A stretch of DNA of 64,000 nucleotides from Pigmentiphaga humi (GCF_900606115.1 NZ_UWPJ01000005.1:62001-126000), one strand, 5' to 3'. Numbered from the stretch's first letter, positions 9,559-19,463 are shown. The notes: generated by a model from the letters alone, not told the origin. Made by a program: numbers and translations.

Positions 9559-11391
9559 ATGTGTGGCATTGTTGGCGCCGTCGCCAAGCGCGACATCGTT
9601 CCGGTCCTGATCGAAGGCCTCAAGCGCCTGGAATACCGGGGCTATGACTCGTGCGGCGTGGCCGTGCACCTGGACGGCGAACTGCGCCGCACGCGCAGCA
9701 CCTCGCGCGTAGCCGAGCTGGAAGCGCAGATCGCCAGCGAGACACTGGGCGGCTACACCGGCATCGCCCACACCCGCTGGGCCACCCATGGCGTGCCGGC
9801 CACCAACAACGCCCACCCGCACTTCTCGCCCGACCGCAACGGCCGCGCGCACGTCGCGCTGGTACACAACGGCATCATCGAGAACCACGAGGAACTGCGC
9901 GCCGAACTGCAAGCCGCCGGCTACGAATTCGAGAGCCAGACCGACACCGAAGTCATCGCCCACCTGCTCAACCACCTCTACGACGGCGACCTGTTCGCCG
10001 CCATGCAACAGACCGTCAAGCGCCTGCAGGGCGCCTATGCCATCGCCGCCTTCTGCCGCGACGAACCGCATCGCGTGGTCGGCGCGCGCCACGGCTCGCC
10101 GCTGATCGTCGGCGTAGGCGAGAACGAGAACTTCCTCGCCTCGGACGCGATGGCGCTCACCGGCACAACCAGCAACATCATCTACCTGGAAGACGGCGAC
10201 GTCGTCGATCTCCAGATCGACCGCATCTGGATCGTCGACGTGGACGGCCAGCCGGCCGACCGGCCCGTGCGCTCCGTAGTGGCCCACACCACCGCGGCCG
10301 ATCTCGGACCCTATCGCCACTACATGCAGAAAGAGATCTTCGAACAGCCGCGCGCCATCGGCGACACGCTGCTCGACGTCGAAACGGTCGGTCCCGAGCT
10401 GTTCGGCGCAGAGGGCGCAGACGTCTTCGGCGACATCGACTCGGTGCTGATCCTCGCATGCGGCACCAGCTACTACGCCGGCCTGACCTCCAAATACTGG
10501 ATCGAAGCCATTGCGCAGGTTCCGGTCGCCGTCGAGATCGCCAGCGAGTACCGCTACCGTACCAGCGTACCCAACCCGCGCACGCTGGTGGTCACCATTT
10601 CGCAGTCGGGCGAGACCGCCGACACGCTGGCCGCGCTCAAGCACGCACAGAAACAGGGGATGAAGCAGACTCTGACGATCTGCAACGTCGCCACCAGCGC
10701 CATGGTGCGCGAATGCAAGCTCGCTTTCCTCACCCGAGCGGGCGTGGAAATCGGCGTCGCCTCGACCAAGGCCTTCACCACCCAGCTGGTGGGCCTGTTC
10801 CTGCTGGCCATGACCCTGGCCAAGACCAAGGGCCGGCTGCCCGAAGAACAGGAAGCCGACCTGATCCGCTCGCTGCGCCACCTGCCCGTGGCGATCCAGG
10901 CCGTGCTGGCGCTGGAGCCCCAGATCATTTCCTGGGCCGAGGAGTTCGTGCGCAAGGAAGACGCCCTGTTCCTGGGCCGCGGCATGCACTATCCGATCGC
11001 CCTGGAGGGCGCGCTCAAGCTCAAGGAAATCAGCTACATCCACGCCGAGGCCTACCCCGCCGGCGAACTCAAGCATGGCCCGCTGGCCCTGGTGACGGAC
11101 CAGATGCCCGTGATTACGGTGGCGCCCCAGGACGCGCTGCTCAAGAAGCTGCAGTCCAACATGCAGGAAGTTCGCGCGCGCGGCGGCCAGTTGTACGTAT
11201 TCGCCGATGCCGGCAGCAACATCCGCAGCGAACCGGGCGTCCACGTAATCCGCATGCCCGAGCACTACGGCTGGCTCTCGCCCATCCTGCACGTGGTGCC
11301 GATGCAGTTGCTGGCTTACCACACCGCATGCGCGCGCGGCACCGACGTGGACAAGCCGCGCAACCTGGCCAAGAGCGTGACGGTGGAGTAG
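9559..11391 (+). CDS. glmS: Glutamine-fructose-6-phosphate aminotransferase (isomerizing)
   Basis: 610 residues, full length. The N-terminal glutaminase domain starts MCGIVGAV, with Cys2 as the nucleophile after Met removal, and includes HTRWATHG and [12 protein letters not shown]. Two SIS sugar-isomerase domains follow (about 290-430 and 460-600, with [18 protein letters not shown] and the terminal [13 protein letters not shown]). It converts fructose-6-phosphate and glutamine to glucosamine-6-phosphate, the committed step toward UDP-GlcNAc. The 219-base upstream gap shows no glmS ribozyme-like elements, which are in any case confined to Gram-positives. GlmU of the same pathway is nearby. 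Confidence 0.97.
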   Translation: MCGIVGAVAKRDIVPVLIEGLKRLEYRGYDSCGVAVHLDGELRRTRSTSRVAELEAQIASETLGGYTGIAHTRWATHGVPATNNAHPHFSPDRNGRAHVALVHNGIIENHEELRAELQAAGYEFESQTDTEVIAHLLNHLYDGDLFAAMQQTVKRLQGAYAIAAFCRDEPHRVVGARHGSPLIVGVGENENFLASDAMALTGTTSNIIYLEDGDVVDLQIDRIWIVDVDGQPADRPVRSVVAHTTAADLGPYRHYMQKEIFEQPRAIGDTLLDVETVGPELFGAEGADVFGDIDSVLILACGTSYYAGLTSKYWIEAIAQVPVAVEIASEYRYRTSVPNPRTLVVTISQSGETADTLAALKHAQKQGMKQTLTICNVATSAMVRECKLAFLTRAGVEIGVASTKAFTTQLVGLFLLAMTLAKTKGRLPEEQEADLIRSLRHLPVAIQAVLALEPQIISWAEEFVRKEDALFLGRGMHYPIALEGALKLKEISYIHAEAYPAGELKHGPLALVTDQMPVITVAPQDALLKKLQSNMQEVRARGGQLYVFADAGSNIRSEPGVHVIRMPEHYGWLSPILHVVPMQLLAYHTACARGTDVDKPRNLAKSVTVE

Positions 11392-11872
11392 CGCGAGCCG
11401 TTGCAGCACGGACATTCGCACCGATGGGCGGCCGCCGCCCCGGTGCAATCCGGCCCTGCGGCAAGGGCGTTGCAAATTGGCCCCAACCGGTTAGTGCATC
11501 GCACAAAACAGCTGGAAGTGGTAGAATAACGACAGTCGTCCTTATTGCGGACACACTATTTCCACAGCATCCAGCCATCCCACCCGTACCCGGGGCGCGT
11601 GCCTTTCCCGCCCCCACGGCGGCGCATCCTCCACGCTCCTCCGGCCTTCTGGGCCTCGCAAAGAGCGAGCTTGCGGAGCGCGCCACGAGACCAGGCTGGC
11701 CTCCATGCCGGCAGGCTCGGCTACGGGGGGATGTCCACGAACTGCCGCGCGGCAGTCCAGAAGGCGCCGCGCGCCTTCGCCGCTCCACATTGCCACCGTC
11801 CGGGCGCCGGCTTGGCGATACGCGTTCGCACCTGCCGTCCCGCTTTCCCACCGCGCCCAGGAGAATGGTCAC
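11392..11872. other. 481-base gap between glmS and infA
   Basis: No convincing gene is visible. A TAGAAT at 11522-11527 could be a -10 box for an infA promoter, but no good -35 box sits at the right distance. The remaining ~340 bases up to infA are GC-rich, and the frames there lack recognisable protein features. If transcription starts near 11535, infA would have an unusually long leader. Confidence 0.4.
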
Positions 11873-12142
11873 ATGGCCAAAGAAGAACTCATTGAAATGC
11901 ATGGCGTCGTCAACGAAGTCCTGCCGGATTCGCGCTTTCGCGTGAAGCTGGACAACGGCCACGAGCTGGTCGCCTACACCGGCGGCAAAATGCGCAAGCA
12001 CCACATCCGCATCCTGGCCGGCGACAATGTTTCGCTGGAAATGTCGCCCTACGACCTGAGCAAGGGCCGCATCACCTTCCGTCACCTGGACAAGCGCGGC
12101 GCGGGCACGCCGCCTCCCGGCGGGTATCGCTCGCGCCGCTGA
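11873..12142 (+). CDS. infA: Translation initiation factor IF-1
   Basis: 89 residues, starting at the ATG after CAGGAGAATGGTCAC; the AGGAG at about 11860 fits as ribosome site. The S1/OB fold is complete: [20 protein letters not shown], then [20 protein letters not shown] and the closing [19 protein letters not shown]. It binds the 30S A site during initiation. The usual IF-1 is 72 residues; this one carries a 15-residue Gly/Pro/Arg tail ([16 protein letters not shown]) seen in the second, stand-alone infA copies of beta-proteobacteria. It is not in a ribosomal-protein operon, supporting that it is the extra copy. Confidence 0.93.
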   Translation: MAKEELIEMHGVVNEVLPDSRFRVKLDNGHELVAYTGGKMRKHHIRILAGDNVSLEMSPYDLSKGRITFRHLDKRGAGTPPPGGYRSRR

Positions 12143-12172
12143 TCCGCGGCATGCCGTAGCCGGAACGCGCGC

Positions 12173-14719
12173 TCAGTGCACGCTCGCCGGCTGGAACGGT
12201 CCGCCCGCGGCCAGCCATGCGGTGGCATCCTGCGGCGTGAGCGGCCGCGAGAACAGATAACCCTGAATCACCGGGCAGCCCTGCCTGGCCAGCCACCGGC
12301 GCTGGTCTTCACGCTCCACACCCTCGGCCACCACGGTCAGGCCAAGGTTGCGTCCCATGCCGATCACCGTTGCCACCAGGGATTGATGGCGGCTTTCTTC
12401 CAGGCATTTGCGGATGAAGCTGCGATCGACCTTGAGTTCGGTCACCGGCAGATTGATCAGGTTGGCCAGGCTCGAGAATCCGGTGCCGAAATCGTCCACC
12501 GACAATCCCACCTCGAGCGCGCGCAGCGCATGGATGTTGCCCATCATCTCGGGCGTGAGCGCCACCATGGTGCTCTCGGTAAGCTCCAGGGTAAGGCTGT
12601 CGCCGCGCAGCGCGAACTCCTGCAGCAGTTCCTCGATGTACGCGGTCAGACTGCCGCTGCGAAAATTGACCGGCGACAGATTGACCGAGATCTTCGGCAC
12701 CTCCAGCCCCTCGGCGCGCCATTGCGCCAGTTGCCGGCACACCTCGCGCAATGCCCAGCGCCCGAGATCCTCGATCAACCCGAATTCCTCGGCCAGGCCG
12801 ATGAACTTGGCGGGCGAGACGACGCCGAATGTCTCGTCCTGCCAGCGCGCGAGCGCCTCCATGCCATGCAGCAGCCCATCGGCAACGCCGACTTGCGGCT
12901 GGTAGGCCAGCGTCAGCCTTTCCCCCGCAATGGCGCGCTTGAGCGCCGCCGTCAGCAATACCCGCTCTTGCACGGCGCCGTTCATCGCCGGATTGAAGAA
13001 CTGGTAACTGGCCCCGCCCGCCTCCTTGGCGCGGTGCATGGCCTGTTTGGCGTTGGCCAGCAGCGCATTGCCCTCGCGCCCGTTCTCGGGATAGAGACTG
13101 ATTCCCACGCTGGCGCTCAGGCTCAACGCGAGTCCGTCGATCTCGACCGCGCAGCTCACGCATTGCAGGAGGCGCTGCGCCACCACGGAGGCGCGGCGCG
13201 CGTTGCAGTCGCGCGCCACGAGCACGAACTGGTCGCCTTCGGTACGGCTCAGGAAATCTCCCGGTTCGAGCATCTCCTGCAGGCGGTTGGCCATGGTGAC
13301 CAGCACGGAATCCCCCGTGGCGTGCTCCAGGGCATCGTTGATGTCCTTGAAGCGGTCCAGCCCGAGTACGAAGCAGCCGATGGGACGGAGCGCCGCGGTC
13401 GCCAGCAGGTCATCGACGTAACGCGACAGGTTGTGGAGATTGGGCAGGCCGGTAAGCGAATCGAACTTCACCAGCCGTTCGGTGCTCAAGCGATGTTCTT
13501 CGCGCTCGATGGCCAGGGCGCACAGGTGCGCGCAGACTTCGATGATGCGCTCGTGCAGCGCCGTGGGCTCGCGCGGCTCGGTCGCATAGAAAGCGAACGT
13601 GCCCGCCACGCTGCCGTCGCGCCGTTTGATCGGGTACGACCAGCATGCCCGCAGGCCGTGCGCCAGGGCGACGTCGGCGTGGCGCGCCCATAGGGGGTCG
13701 TGCTCGATGTCCGCGGCGATCACCTGCGTGCCGCGCACGGCCGCGGTGCCGCAACTGCCCGCCCCCTCGTCGATGGGCAGGCCGTCGACCAGGACGTTGT
13801 AGCCGGCGGGCAGGTAGGCCACCGCCCAGGAGCGCAGCTTCCCTTCCTGGTCGACCCGCAGAATGGAGGGCAGCACGTCGCGGGCAGCCTCGCGGGCCTG
13901 CCGGCACAGGTACGCGCCCAATTGCGCGAACGGCAGGCTGCTGTTGAGCGCGGCCAGTACGTTGCGTTCCAGGTCGCGCACCACGCGTTCCTCGGTGATG
14001 TCGTAGAGCACGTCCACCGAATAGCCGTTCAGCCTGTCCTGCTCGCCGTCGGCGATGGGCGAACTGGAGATGCGCACCCATATCTCGTGCCCGTCCTTGC
14101 AGCGCGCGCGCTGTTCGGCGAGCACGCGCTCCCGCCCCCAGGGCAGGGCAACGAAACGCTCCAGCTCGTCTCGGTGCAGGATCGGCCCGCTGAGCAGCGG
14201 AATGGGTTCCTTGCCCAGCATTTCATGGGCTTCGTAGCCGAGCAGATCGGTAAAGGCGCGGTTGACGCGGACGATACGGCGCTGCGCATCGAGCACCAGA
14301 ATGGGGCGATCGGAACAATCGACCGCCATTTGCAGCAGGCGCTTTTCCTCGCGCTGGGCGATTTCCTCGGAAACGTCGCGGGCGAAGGCGATGCGGTAGT
14401 CCCGGCCCGCACACGAAACACGCCACATCGCCACGTTGGCCCAGGCGGGCTGGCCATCCTTGCGTTCGAGCCTGACGTCGCTGCCTACGCTGGCGGCATG
14501 CCGGCCGGCGGCTCCGATCTCGAGCAGCGGCATGTCGGCGGGAAACAGCGTGCCCGCCGGCTGCCCCAGCATCTCGCCGCGGCCACACCCCCACAGCCGC
14601 TCCGCGGCGTCATTGAAGAACAAGACCTCGCCGGCTTCTCCGACCAGCACCGAGGCGACGGTCGACTGTTCCAGCGCGGCTATCAACGTATCTCCGATCG
14701 CAACGCCCAACTTTTCCAT
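12173..14719 (-). CDS. DosP-like PAS-PAS-GAF-GGDEF-EAL c-di-GMP phosphodiesterase
   Basis: 848 residues. Start chosen at 14719 because AAAGGAGG lies just upstream; a 26-codon longer frame has no such site. Domains in order: PAS1 (about 10-125, ALEQSTVASVLVGEAGEVLFFN), PAS2 (about 130-255), GAF (about 270-420), GGDEF (about 430-590) and EAL (about 600-840). The order and sequence resemble E. coli DosP. The GGDEF motif is degenerate (RTEGDQF), as in DosP, so synthesis is unlikely. The EAL domain looks active: MEALARW, ELTES, DDFGTGFSS and VVAEGVE are all present. In PAS1 the haem-ligand His of DosP has no obvious counterpart. It converges with infA and lies 157 bases downstream of the MarR-type gene on the same strand. 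Confidence 0.88.
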   Translation of the reverse strand: MEKLGVAIGDTLIAALEQSTVASVLVGEAGEVLFFNDAAERLWGCGRGEMLGQPAGTLFPADMPLLEIGAAGRHAASVGSDVRLERKDGQPAWANVAMWRVSCAGRDYRIAFARDVSEEIAQREEKRLLQMAVDCSDRPILVLDAQRRIVRVNRAFTDLLGYEAHEMLGKEPIPLLSGPILHRDELERFVALPWGRERVLAEQRARCKDGHEIWVRISSSPIADGEQDRLNGYSVDVLYDITEERVVRDLERNVLAALNSSLPFAQLGAYLCRQAREAARDVLPSILRVDQEGKLRSWAVAYLPAGYNVLVDGLPIDEGAGSCGTAAVRGTQVIAADIEHDPLWARHADVALAHGLRACWSYPIKRRDGSVAGTFAFYATEPREPTALHERIIEVCAHLCALAIEREEHRLSTERLVKFDSLTGLPNLHNLSRYVDDLLATAALRPIGCFVLGLDRFKDINDALEHATGDSVLVTMANRLQEMLEPGDFLSRTEGDQFVLVARDCNARRASVVAQRLLQCVSCAVEIDGLALSLSASVGISLYPENGREGNALLANAKQAMHRAKEAGGASYQFFNPAMNGAVQERVLLTAALKRAIAGERLTLAYQPQVGVADGLLHGMEALARWQDETFGVVSPAKFIGLAEEFGLIEDLGRWALREVCRQLAQWRAEGLEVPKISVNLSPVNFRSGSLTAYIEELLQEFALRGDSLTLELTESTMVALTPEMMGNIHALRALEVGLSVDDFGTGFSSLANLINLPVTELKVDRSFIRKCLEESRHQSLVATVIGMGRNLGLTVVAEGVEREDQRRWLARQGCPVIQGYLFSRPLTPQDATAWLAAGGPFQPASVH

Positions 14720-14875
14720 GCCTGGCCTCCTTTGGTCCTGGTGGGGCGTTCGGCGGCAAACCCTGGCTCGTGCACATCGACCTGCTCTAGCATGCATTCT
14801 AATGCGATCGATCGTTACATTGCAGCAGCGACTGCGTCAGTAACGTCATAGACATGAAAGCAGCGCGATGGGCCG

Positions 14876-15472
14876 CTATTCCGGCACGGCCGTGCTCGCT
14901 ATCCGGCCCGGCGCGGCCTGCCTGGCCGCCCGCTCCGACACCCGCCGCGACAGTTCGCGGGTGGACGGGATGCGCAGGCTGCGCGCATCGGCGCGCGCCT
15001 CGTCCTGCGCCAGGTTGGCGATGATGCTGAGCAGCACCTTGCGCGCCACCTCGATCTCGCCGGCTGCAAGCCCTTGCACGCCGATGCCGTTCACCTCTTC
15101 CGCCAGCGGAATCAGCACGTTCTCGAGCTGGCGGCCTCGCTCGGTCAGGTAGACGTGGATGTTTTTCTTGTTGCCCGGCCGGTGGCGGCGCTCGACATAG
15201 CCCAGAGCCTCCATCGCCTTGAGCGCGCTGTAGGTAGTGGGCTCCATGACGCCGGCCTGGTCGCTCAGGTCGCGCTGAGTCAGGCCGTCCTGCACCCACA
15301 GAATGCGCAGGAACGCCCAGTGGCCGAACGAGACGTGGTGTTCGTTGAGCCGCATCTGCAAGGCGCGGATGAACGCCCGGGTGGCGTCCTTGACGAGATG
15401 CGCGAGCCGGTCGCCCGGCGCAGCGCTCTGCCAGTGCTCCAGGATCTTGCGGGTGTCTTCGGGGGAACTCAT
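14876..15472 (-). CDS. MarR family transcriptional regulator
   Basis: 198 residues. The winged-helix core is clear: VSFGHWAFLRILWVQDGLTQ, the recognition helix VMEPTTYSALKAMEALGYV and the wing RRHRPGNKKNIHVYLTERG. The C-terminal extension (about 150-198, Arg/Ala-rich) is longer than in typical MarR proteins of about 145-160 residues. MarR dimers usually repress neighbouring genes until a phenolic or carboxylate ligand binds. It is divergent from a Bug-Rieske-dehydrogenase cluster, and the 180-base gap holds a promoter and a palindrome, so control of that cluster is the natural inference. Confidence 0.9.
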   Translation of the reverse strand: MSSPEDTRKILEHWQSAAPGDRLAHLVKDATRAFIRALQMRLNEHHVSFGHWAFLRILWVQDGLTQRDLSDQAGVMEPTTYSALKAMEALGYVERRHRPGNKKNIHVYLTERGRQLENVLIPLAEEVNGIGVQGLAAGEIEVARKVLLSIIANLAQDEARADARSLRIPSTRELSRRVSERAARQAAPGRIASTAVPE

Positions 15473-15534
15473 GGTGTGGGGAAAGCCGGTGCAGAGACCA
15501 ATGATACCCGGGTAAGCCCGGATGGGACCGCCTC

Positions 15535-15563
15535 TTGAAAAATACTTAGCGCTTTAATATTCT
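15535..15563 (+). promoter_or_regulatory. Predicted sigma70 promoter of the Bug-Rieske cluster
   Basis: TTGAAA at 15535-15540 and TATTCT at 15558-15563 are separated by 17 bases, facing the Bug gene that starts at 15653. The region is AT-rich relative to its surroundings. Confidence 0.5.
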
Positions 15564-15569
15564 CTCATC

Positions 15570-15581
15570 TTAGAGATCTAA
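15570..15581. promoter_or_regulatory. Candidate MarR operator
   Basis: TTAGAGATCTAA is a 12-base palindrome (TTAGA, GA, TCTAA) just downstream of the predicted -10 box. It overlaps a second imperfect repeat, TCTCT (15561-15565) with AGAGA (15572-15576). A MarR dimer bound here would block transcription of the Bug-Rieske cluster. Confidence 0.4.
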
Positions 15582-15652
15582 TTAAATTGCCGGGCGATAT
15601 CCGCGACGGCGAGCACTGGCGCCGGGACAGGCGCACCGACCAAGGAGACGAC

Positions 15653-16654
15653 ATGAACTTTTGCATCCACGGCGGCCTGCGCCGCGCGCTCGCCTCGCTG
15701 GCCCCGGCGGCGGCGGCCGGCCTGCTGGCCTGTACATCGCTGCCCGCATCGGCCGAAGACCTGGCCGACTATCCTTCGCGCCCCGTGCGCTTCATCGTCC
15801 CCTACGCCACCGGCGGCCTGCCCGATACCGTGGCGCGCATCGTCGGCCAGCGGCTCACCGAAAGCACCGGCAAATCCTTCGTGGTCGAGAACAAGCCCGG
15901 CGCCAACGGCGTGGTCGCGGCGCAGGCCATGATGGGCAGCCCGCACGACGGCTACACCTTCCTGGTGACGGACGGCTCGATGATGTCGATCAACCCGTCC
16001 ATCTACAAAGACCTGTCCTACGAGCCCAACCGCGACTTCATGCCGGTATCGCTGGTCGCCACCTCGCCGCTGTTCATCGCTGCGCGGCCGGACTTCCCCG
16101 CCAATACGCTGCAGGAGTTCGTCGAGCTCGCCAAGAAGGACGGCTCGCGCATCACCTACGGCTCGTCGGGCGTGGGCAGCAGCCACCACCTGACCATGGA
16201 GGCGATGCGCAGCGCGCTCGACCTGCGCCTGGACCACGTGCCGTTCCGCGGCTCCGGCCAGGCCGTTCCGGCGCTGGTGGGCAAGCAGGTGGACCTGGTG
16301 GTGGCGGCGCTGCCCTCGCTCTCGGGTTTCGCCCAGAAGGGCCAGGCCAAGATCCTGGCCACCAATTCGCTCAAGCGTTCGGCGCTGGCCCCCGACGTGC
16401 CGGCCATCTCGGAAGTCATTCCCGATTTCAACTTCGCCGTCACGGTCGGCGTGCTCGCCCCCAGCGGCACGCCGCCGCAGATCGTGCAGAAGATCAGCGA
16501 CGCAGTCGCGAAGGCCGTCCGGCAGCCGGAGGTCGTCAAACAGTTGCAGGGCCTGGGCATAGAACCCGTGGGCGGTTCGCCGGCCGCCTACCGGCAGGCC
16601 ATCGACGAGGAAACGCGCCGCTACGTGGGTGCGATCAAGGCTGCGGGTATATAG
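15653..16654 (+). CDS. Bug family tripartite tricarboxylate transporter substrate-binding protein
   Basis: 333 residues, starting at the ATG 7 bases after AAGGAG (15641). An N-terminal export signal (about 1-38, ending LPASA) is followed by the Bug signature YPSRPVRFIVPYATGGLPDT and VVENKPGANGVVAAQAM. The periplasmic protein binds a carboxylate ligand; in this family the ligand is usually an aromatic, dicarboxylic or tricarboxylic acid. No TctA/TctB membrane genes are nearby, as is usual for the many orphan Bug proteins of Bordetella. The stop codon abuts a dispersed structured repeat. Position upstream of a Rieske oxygenase suggests its ligand is the aromatic acid that enzyme attacks. Confidence 0.92.
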   Translation: MNFCIHGGLRRALASLAPAAAAGLLACTSLPASAEDLADYPSRPVRFIVPYATGGLPDTVARIVGQRLTESTGKSFVVENKPGANGVVAAQAMMGSPHDGYTFLVTDGSMMSINPSIYKDLSYEPNRDFMPVSLVATSPLFIAARPDFPANTLQEFVELAKKDGSRITYGSSGVGSSHHLTMEAMRSALDLRLDHVPFRGSGQAVPALVGKQVDLVVAALPSLSGFAQKGQAKILATNSLKRSALAPDVPAISEVIPDFNFAVTVGVLAPSGTPPQIVQKISDAVAKAVRQPEVVKQLQGLGIEPVGGSPAAYRQAIDEETRRYVGAIKAAGI

Positions 16655-16735
16655 GGCCCCCCCTACGCGCTTACGCGCGCCCCCCGGGGGGCGGCACTGG
16701 CGGACCGGCGGAGCCGGATCCGCTGTGCCCTGGGG
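16655..16735 (+). repeat. Dispersed structured intergenic element, copy A
   Basis: About 80 bases, starting immediately after the Bug stop codon: a C-run, CTACGCGCTTACGCGCG, a C6/G6 hairpin, then a long stem-loop. The inner stem is GCGGACCGGC with GCCGGATCCGC (one bulged A), and the outer stem is GGCAC with GTGCC. Near-identical copies lie at 38045 and 42933, in the same orientation and always just 3' of a gene. No coding potential is seen. Likely a terminator, processing or REP-like element. Confidence 0.8.
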
Positions 16736-16816
16736 ACTCAACGCGCTTCGTGGGTTGATTCGATTGCTGGATTGGGAAGCAGGGAAAAGAAATGTGCTGT
16801 AGAGAAGGAGAGCAGT

Positions 16817-18139
16817 ATGTTGTCGCGCGAGAAGAATGAGCGGTTGTGCCGCGTGGAGGGCGAGGCGCCGATGGGGGCGTTGATGCGCCGGTTCTGGCTG
16901 CCGGTTTGCCTGGCCGAGGAAGTGGCCGAGCCGGACGGCGCGCCGGTTCATGCGCGCCTGCTCGGCCGGGATCTGGTGGTGTTCCGGGACAGCGAGGGCC
17001 GCGTCGGCGTGCTGGACGAGAAATGCCCGCACCGGCGCGTCTCGCTGGTCTACGGGCGCAACGAGGAAGGCGGCCTGCGCTGTCTCTACCACGGCTGGAA
17101 GATCGACGTGCAGGGCCGGGTGCTGGAGATGGCCTCCGAGCCCGCGGCCACGCCCATGCTGTCCAAGGTCCGCACCACGGCCTACCCGGTACAGGAATGG
17201 GGCGGCATGGTATGGACCTTCCTGGGCAAGGAAGAAGATGCTCCGGCGTTCACCCCTCCGCCATGGGCGCCGACGCGCGACACCAAGGTCGCCATCGCCA
17301 AGATCCTGCTGCCCTGCAACTGGGCCCAGATACTGGAAGGCGCGATCGACTCGGCGCACAGCTCCAGCCTGCATTCGTCGGACTTCGTGCCGGCCAAGGT
17401 CGCGGGCGCGGAGGCGACCGCGAAGAACTGGCTGCGCCCCAGTACCGACAAGGCGCCGCGCATGCAGGTGGACCGCACTTCCTACGGCTTCCGCTACGCG
17501 GCGATCCGCCGCCCCATCGAAGACGCCGACACCCAGGACTACGTGCGCTCGACCGTATTCGTCGCGCCCTTCACCGTGCTGGTGCCGCCCAACAACCTCT
17601 ACAACGTCGCCAACGTCAACGTGCCGATGGACGATACCTCCACGGCCTTCTATTTCCTGGCCTGGGGCCATCCGGCCAAGACGCCCGACACCGAGACCTG
17701 GCGCCGCTTCCTGGGCGCGCAGACCGGCGCCGACCTCGACGAACGCTATCGCCCGCGGCGCAACCACGAGAATCGCTTCTGGCAGGACCGCCAAGCGATG
17801 AAGGCGGGCAATTTCACCGGGATCACCGGCTTTCCCAACCAGGACATCGCCATGTGGGTGACCATGGGGCCGCTGGCCGACCGCTCGGAGGAACGGCTGG
17901 GCTCCAGCGACCTGGCCATCGTCGAGTTCCGGCGCCGCATGCTGTCGGCGCTGGACGAATTCGCGGCGGGCGCCGAACCGGTCGCGCTGGGCGGCAATAC
18001 GGTTTCGCCCGAAGTCTGTTCCTTCCAGGCCATCGTGCCCAAATCGATAGACTGGCGGGCGTACCGCGCCCGCTACGTTTGGGACGACCTGCCGGACGGC
18101 CGCCAGCTGGAAAGCAACTACCAGACGGGCATGCGCTGA
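16817..18139 (+). CDS. Rieske 2Fe-2S aromatic ring-hydroxylating oxygenase, phthalate 4,5-dioxygenase type
   Basis: 440 residues from the ATG at 16817, preceded by AAGGAG; an in-frame ATG at 16772 lacks a ribosome site. The Rieske cluster ligands are Cys70 and His72 (KCPHRRVS) and Cys89 and His92 (RCLYHGW). The mononuclear-iron region contains [13 protein letters not shown], the family's H-x4-H motif following an acidic residue. Such oxygenases use O2 and electrons from a reductase to hydroxylate an aromatic ring. The closest named type appears to be phthalate 4,5-dioxygenase or a related demethylase. No reductase gene is adjacent, so electrons must come from elsewhere. The Gfo/Idh/MocA dehydrogenase 61 bases downstream matches the next step of the phthalate pathway. 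Confidence 0.9.
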   Translation: MLSREKNERLCRVEGEAPMGALMRRFWLPVCLAEEVAEPDGAPVHARLLGRDLVVFRDSEGRVGVLDEKCPHRRVSLVYGRNEEGGLRCLYHGWKIDVQGRVLEMASEPAATPMLSKVRTTAYPVQEWGGMVWTFLGKEEDAPAFTPPPWAPTRDTKVAIAKILLPCNWAQILEGAIDSAHSSSLHSSDFVPAKVAGAEATAKNWLRPSTDKAPRMQVDRTSYGFRYAAIRRPIEDADTQDYVRSTVFVAPFTVLVPPNNLYNVANVNVPMDDTSTAFYFLAWGHPAKTPDTETWRRFLGAQTGADLDERYRPRRNHENRFWQDRQAMKAGNFTGITGFPNQDIAMWVTMGPLADRSEERLGSSDLAIVEFRRRMLSALDEFAAGAEPVALGGNTVSPEVCSFQAIVPKSIDWRAYRARYVWDDLPDGRQLESNYQTGMR

Positions 18140-18200
18140 AACCGGCGCGTCCCGCCGCTGCGCCCTCCCCGGCGCACCTACTTTCCCAAGGAGATTCCGC

Positions 18201-19382
18201 ATGCCCCCACAGCTGCGACTGGGCATAGCCGGCCTGGGCCGCGCCTTTTCGCTGATGCTGCCCACCTTCCTGGCCGACGCCCGCGTCGCGTTGGCGGCCG
18301 CCTGCGACCCGCGCGCCACGGCGCGCGAGCAGTTCGCGCGCGACTTCGGCGCGCCGGTGCACGAAGACGTCGAGGCGCTGGCCGCCGACCCATCCATCGA
18401 CGCGATCTACATTGCCAGCCCGCACCAGTTCCATGCCCGCCACACCGAGATTGCCGCCGCCCACGGCAAGCACGTGCTGGTGGAAAAACCGATGGCGCTG
18501 AGCCTGGACGAATGCGACCGGATGATCGCCGCGTGCGAGCGCGCCGGCGTATGCCTGATCGTGGGCCACTGTCACAGCTTCGACCTGCCCTACCTCAAAA
18601 CGCGCGAGTTGATAGACCGCGGCGAGTTCGGCGCGGTGCGCATGATCCACGCGCTGAACTACACCGACTACCTGTACCGTCCACGCCGGCCCGAGGAACT
18701 CGATACGGCCGAGGGCGGCGGCGCGGTGTTCAGCCAGGCGGCCCACCAGGTGGACATCGTCAGGCTGCTGGCCGGCTCGCGCCCCACCGTGCTGCGCGCG
18801 GCGCTGGGCAGCTGGGATCCGCGCCGGCCGACCGAAGGCGCCTATTCGGCCATGCTGTGGTTCGAGTCCGGCGCCTATGCCTCGCTTTCCTATAGCGGCT
18901 ACGGGCATTTCGATTCCGACGAATGGATGGACTGGACCGGCGAGATGGGCAACCGCAGATCGCCCGAGGACTACGGCGGCGCGCGCCGCAAACTGGCCGC
19001 GGCCGCCTCGCCGGAGGAAGAGGCCCGGGCCAAGGCCGCCGCGACCTATGGCGGTCCGGCCTACCGGGCGCCCGCTGCCGACGAGGCGCGCCGGCGCTAC
19101 CAGCACTTCGGACCCATCATCGTGTCGTGCGAACGGGCCGATCTGCGGCCCATGGCGGACGGCATCCTGGTCTATGGCGACGAACAGCGCCGCCGCGTCC
19201 CGCTGTCGGCGCCGGCCGTGCCGCGGCACGAGGTGATCGACGAATGGGTGGACGCCATCCGCCTCGGCGTCGCGCCGCGCCACGATGGCCGGTGGGCCAA
19301 GGGCACGCTGGAGATCTGCCTGGCGATGCTGGATTCGGGCGCGCGCCGGGCCGATGTGGCGTTGCGCCATCAGCCTGCCTGA
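18201..19382 (+). CDS. Gfo/Idh/MocA family oxidoreductase, possible cis-dihydrodiol dehydrogenase
   Basis: 393 residues with a good ribosome site (AAGGAG at about 18188). The N-terminal Rossmann fold begins [19 protein letters not shown], and the family signature [14 protein letters not shown] is present at about 97-110. The C-terminal domain carries [21 protein letters not shown] with the catalytic His. It is an NAD(P)-dependent dehydrogenase. Relatives next to phthalate dioxygenases act as phthalate 4,5-cis-dihydrodiol dehydrogenases, and the position after the Rieske gene supports that, but ring-cleavage and decarboxylase genes are missing here. Confidence 0.85.
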   Translation: MPPQLRLGIAGLGRAFSLMLPTFLADARVALAAACDPRATAREQFARDFGAPVHEDVEALAADPSIDAIYIASPHQFHARHTEIAAAHGKHVLVEKPMALSLDECDRMIAACERAGVCLIVGHCHSFDLPYLKTRELIDRGEFGAVRMIHALNYTDYLYRPRRPEELDTAEGGGAVFSQAAHQVDIVRLLAGSRPTVLRAALGSWDPRRPTEGAYSAMLWFESGAYASLSYSGYGHFDSDEWMDWTGEMGNRRSPEDYGGARRKLAAAASPEEEARAKAAATYGGPAYRAPAADEARRRYQHFGPIIVSCERADLRPMADGILVYGDEQRRRVPLSAPAVPRHEVIDEWVDAIRLGVAPRHDGRWAKGTLEICLAMLDSGARRADVALRHQPA

Positions 19383-19398
19383 CCCGTCCCCGCCGGTC

Positions 19399-19429
19399 TT
19401 GCCGCGGCATGGCAGGTTGTGCCTATAAT
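19399..19429 (+). promoter_or_regulatory. Predicted sigma70 promoter of the iron-uptake operon
   Basis: A perfect TATAAT (19424-19429) is preceded by TTGCCG (19399-19404) with a long 19-base spacer. A Fur box starts five bases after the -10, so iron repression would act at this promoter. Confidence 0.55.
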
Positions 19430-19433
19430 TGAG

Positions 19434-19448
19434 TGAGAATCATTTTCA
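19434..19448. promoter_or_regulatory. Fur box
   Basis: TGAGAATCATTTTCA fits the 7-1-7 Fur palindrome (TGATAAT, one base, ATTATCA) with one mismatch between its arms. It lies between the predicted -10 box and the ECF sigma start at 19464, the usual place for Fur control of FecI-type sigma genes. Confidence 0.75.
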
Positions 19449-19463
19449 TCAACACATAGGCCG

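Noticed and set aside
15578-18397. 939-codon open frame on the minus strand across the Bug and Rieske genes
   Set aside because: It has low-complexity Ala/Arg/His/Gly composition typical of shadow frames and spans three well-supported genes and a repeat.
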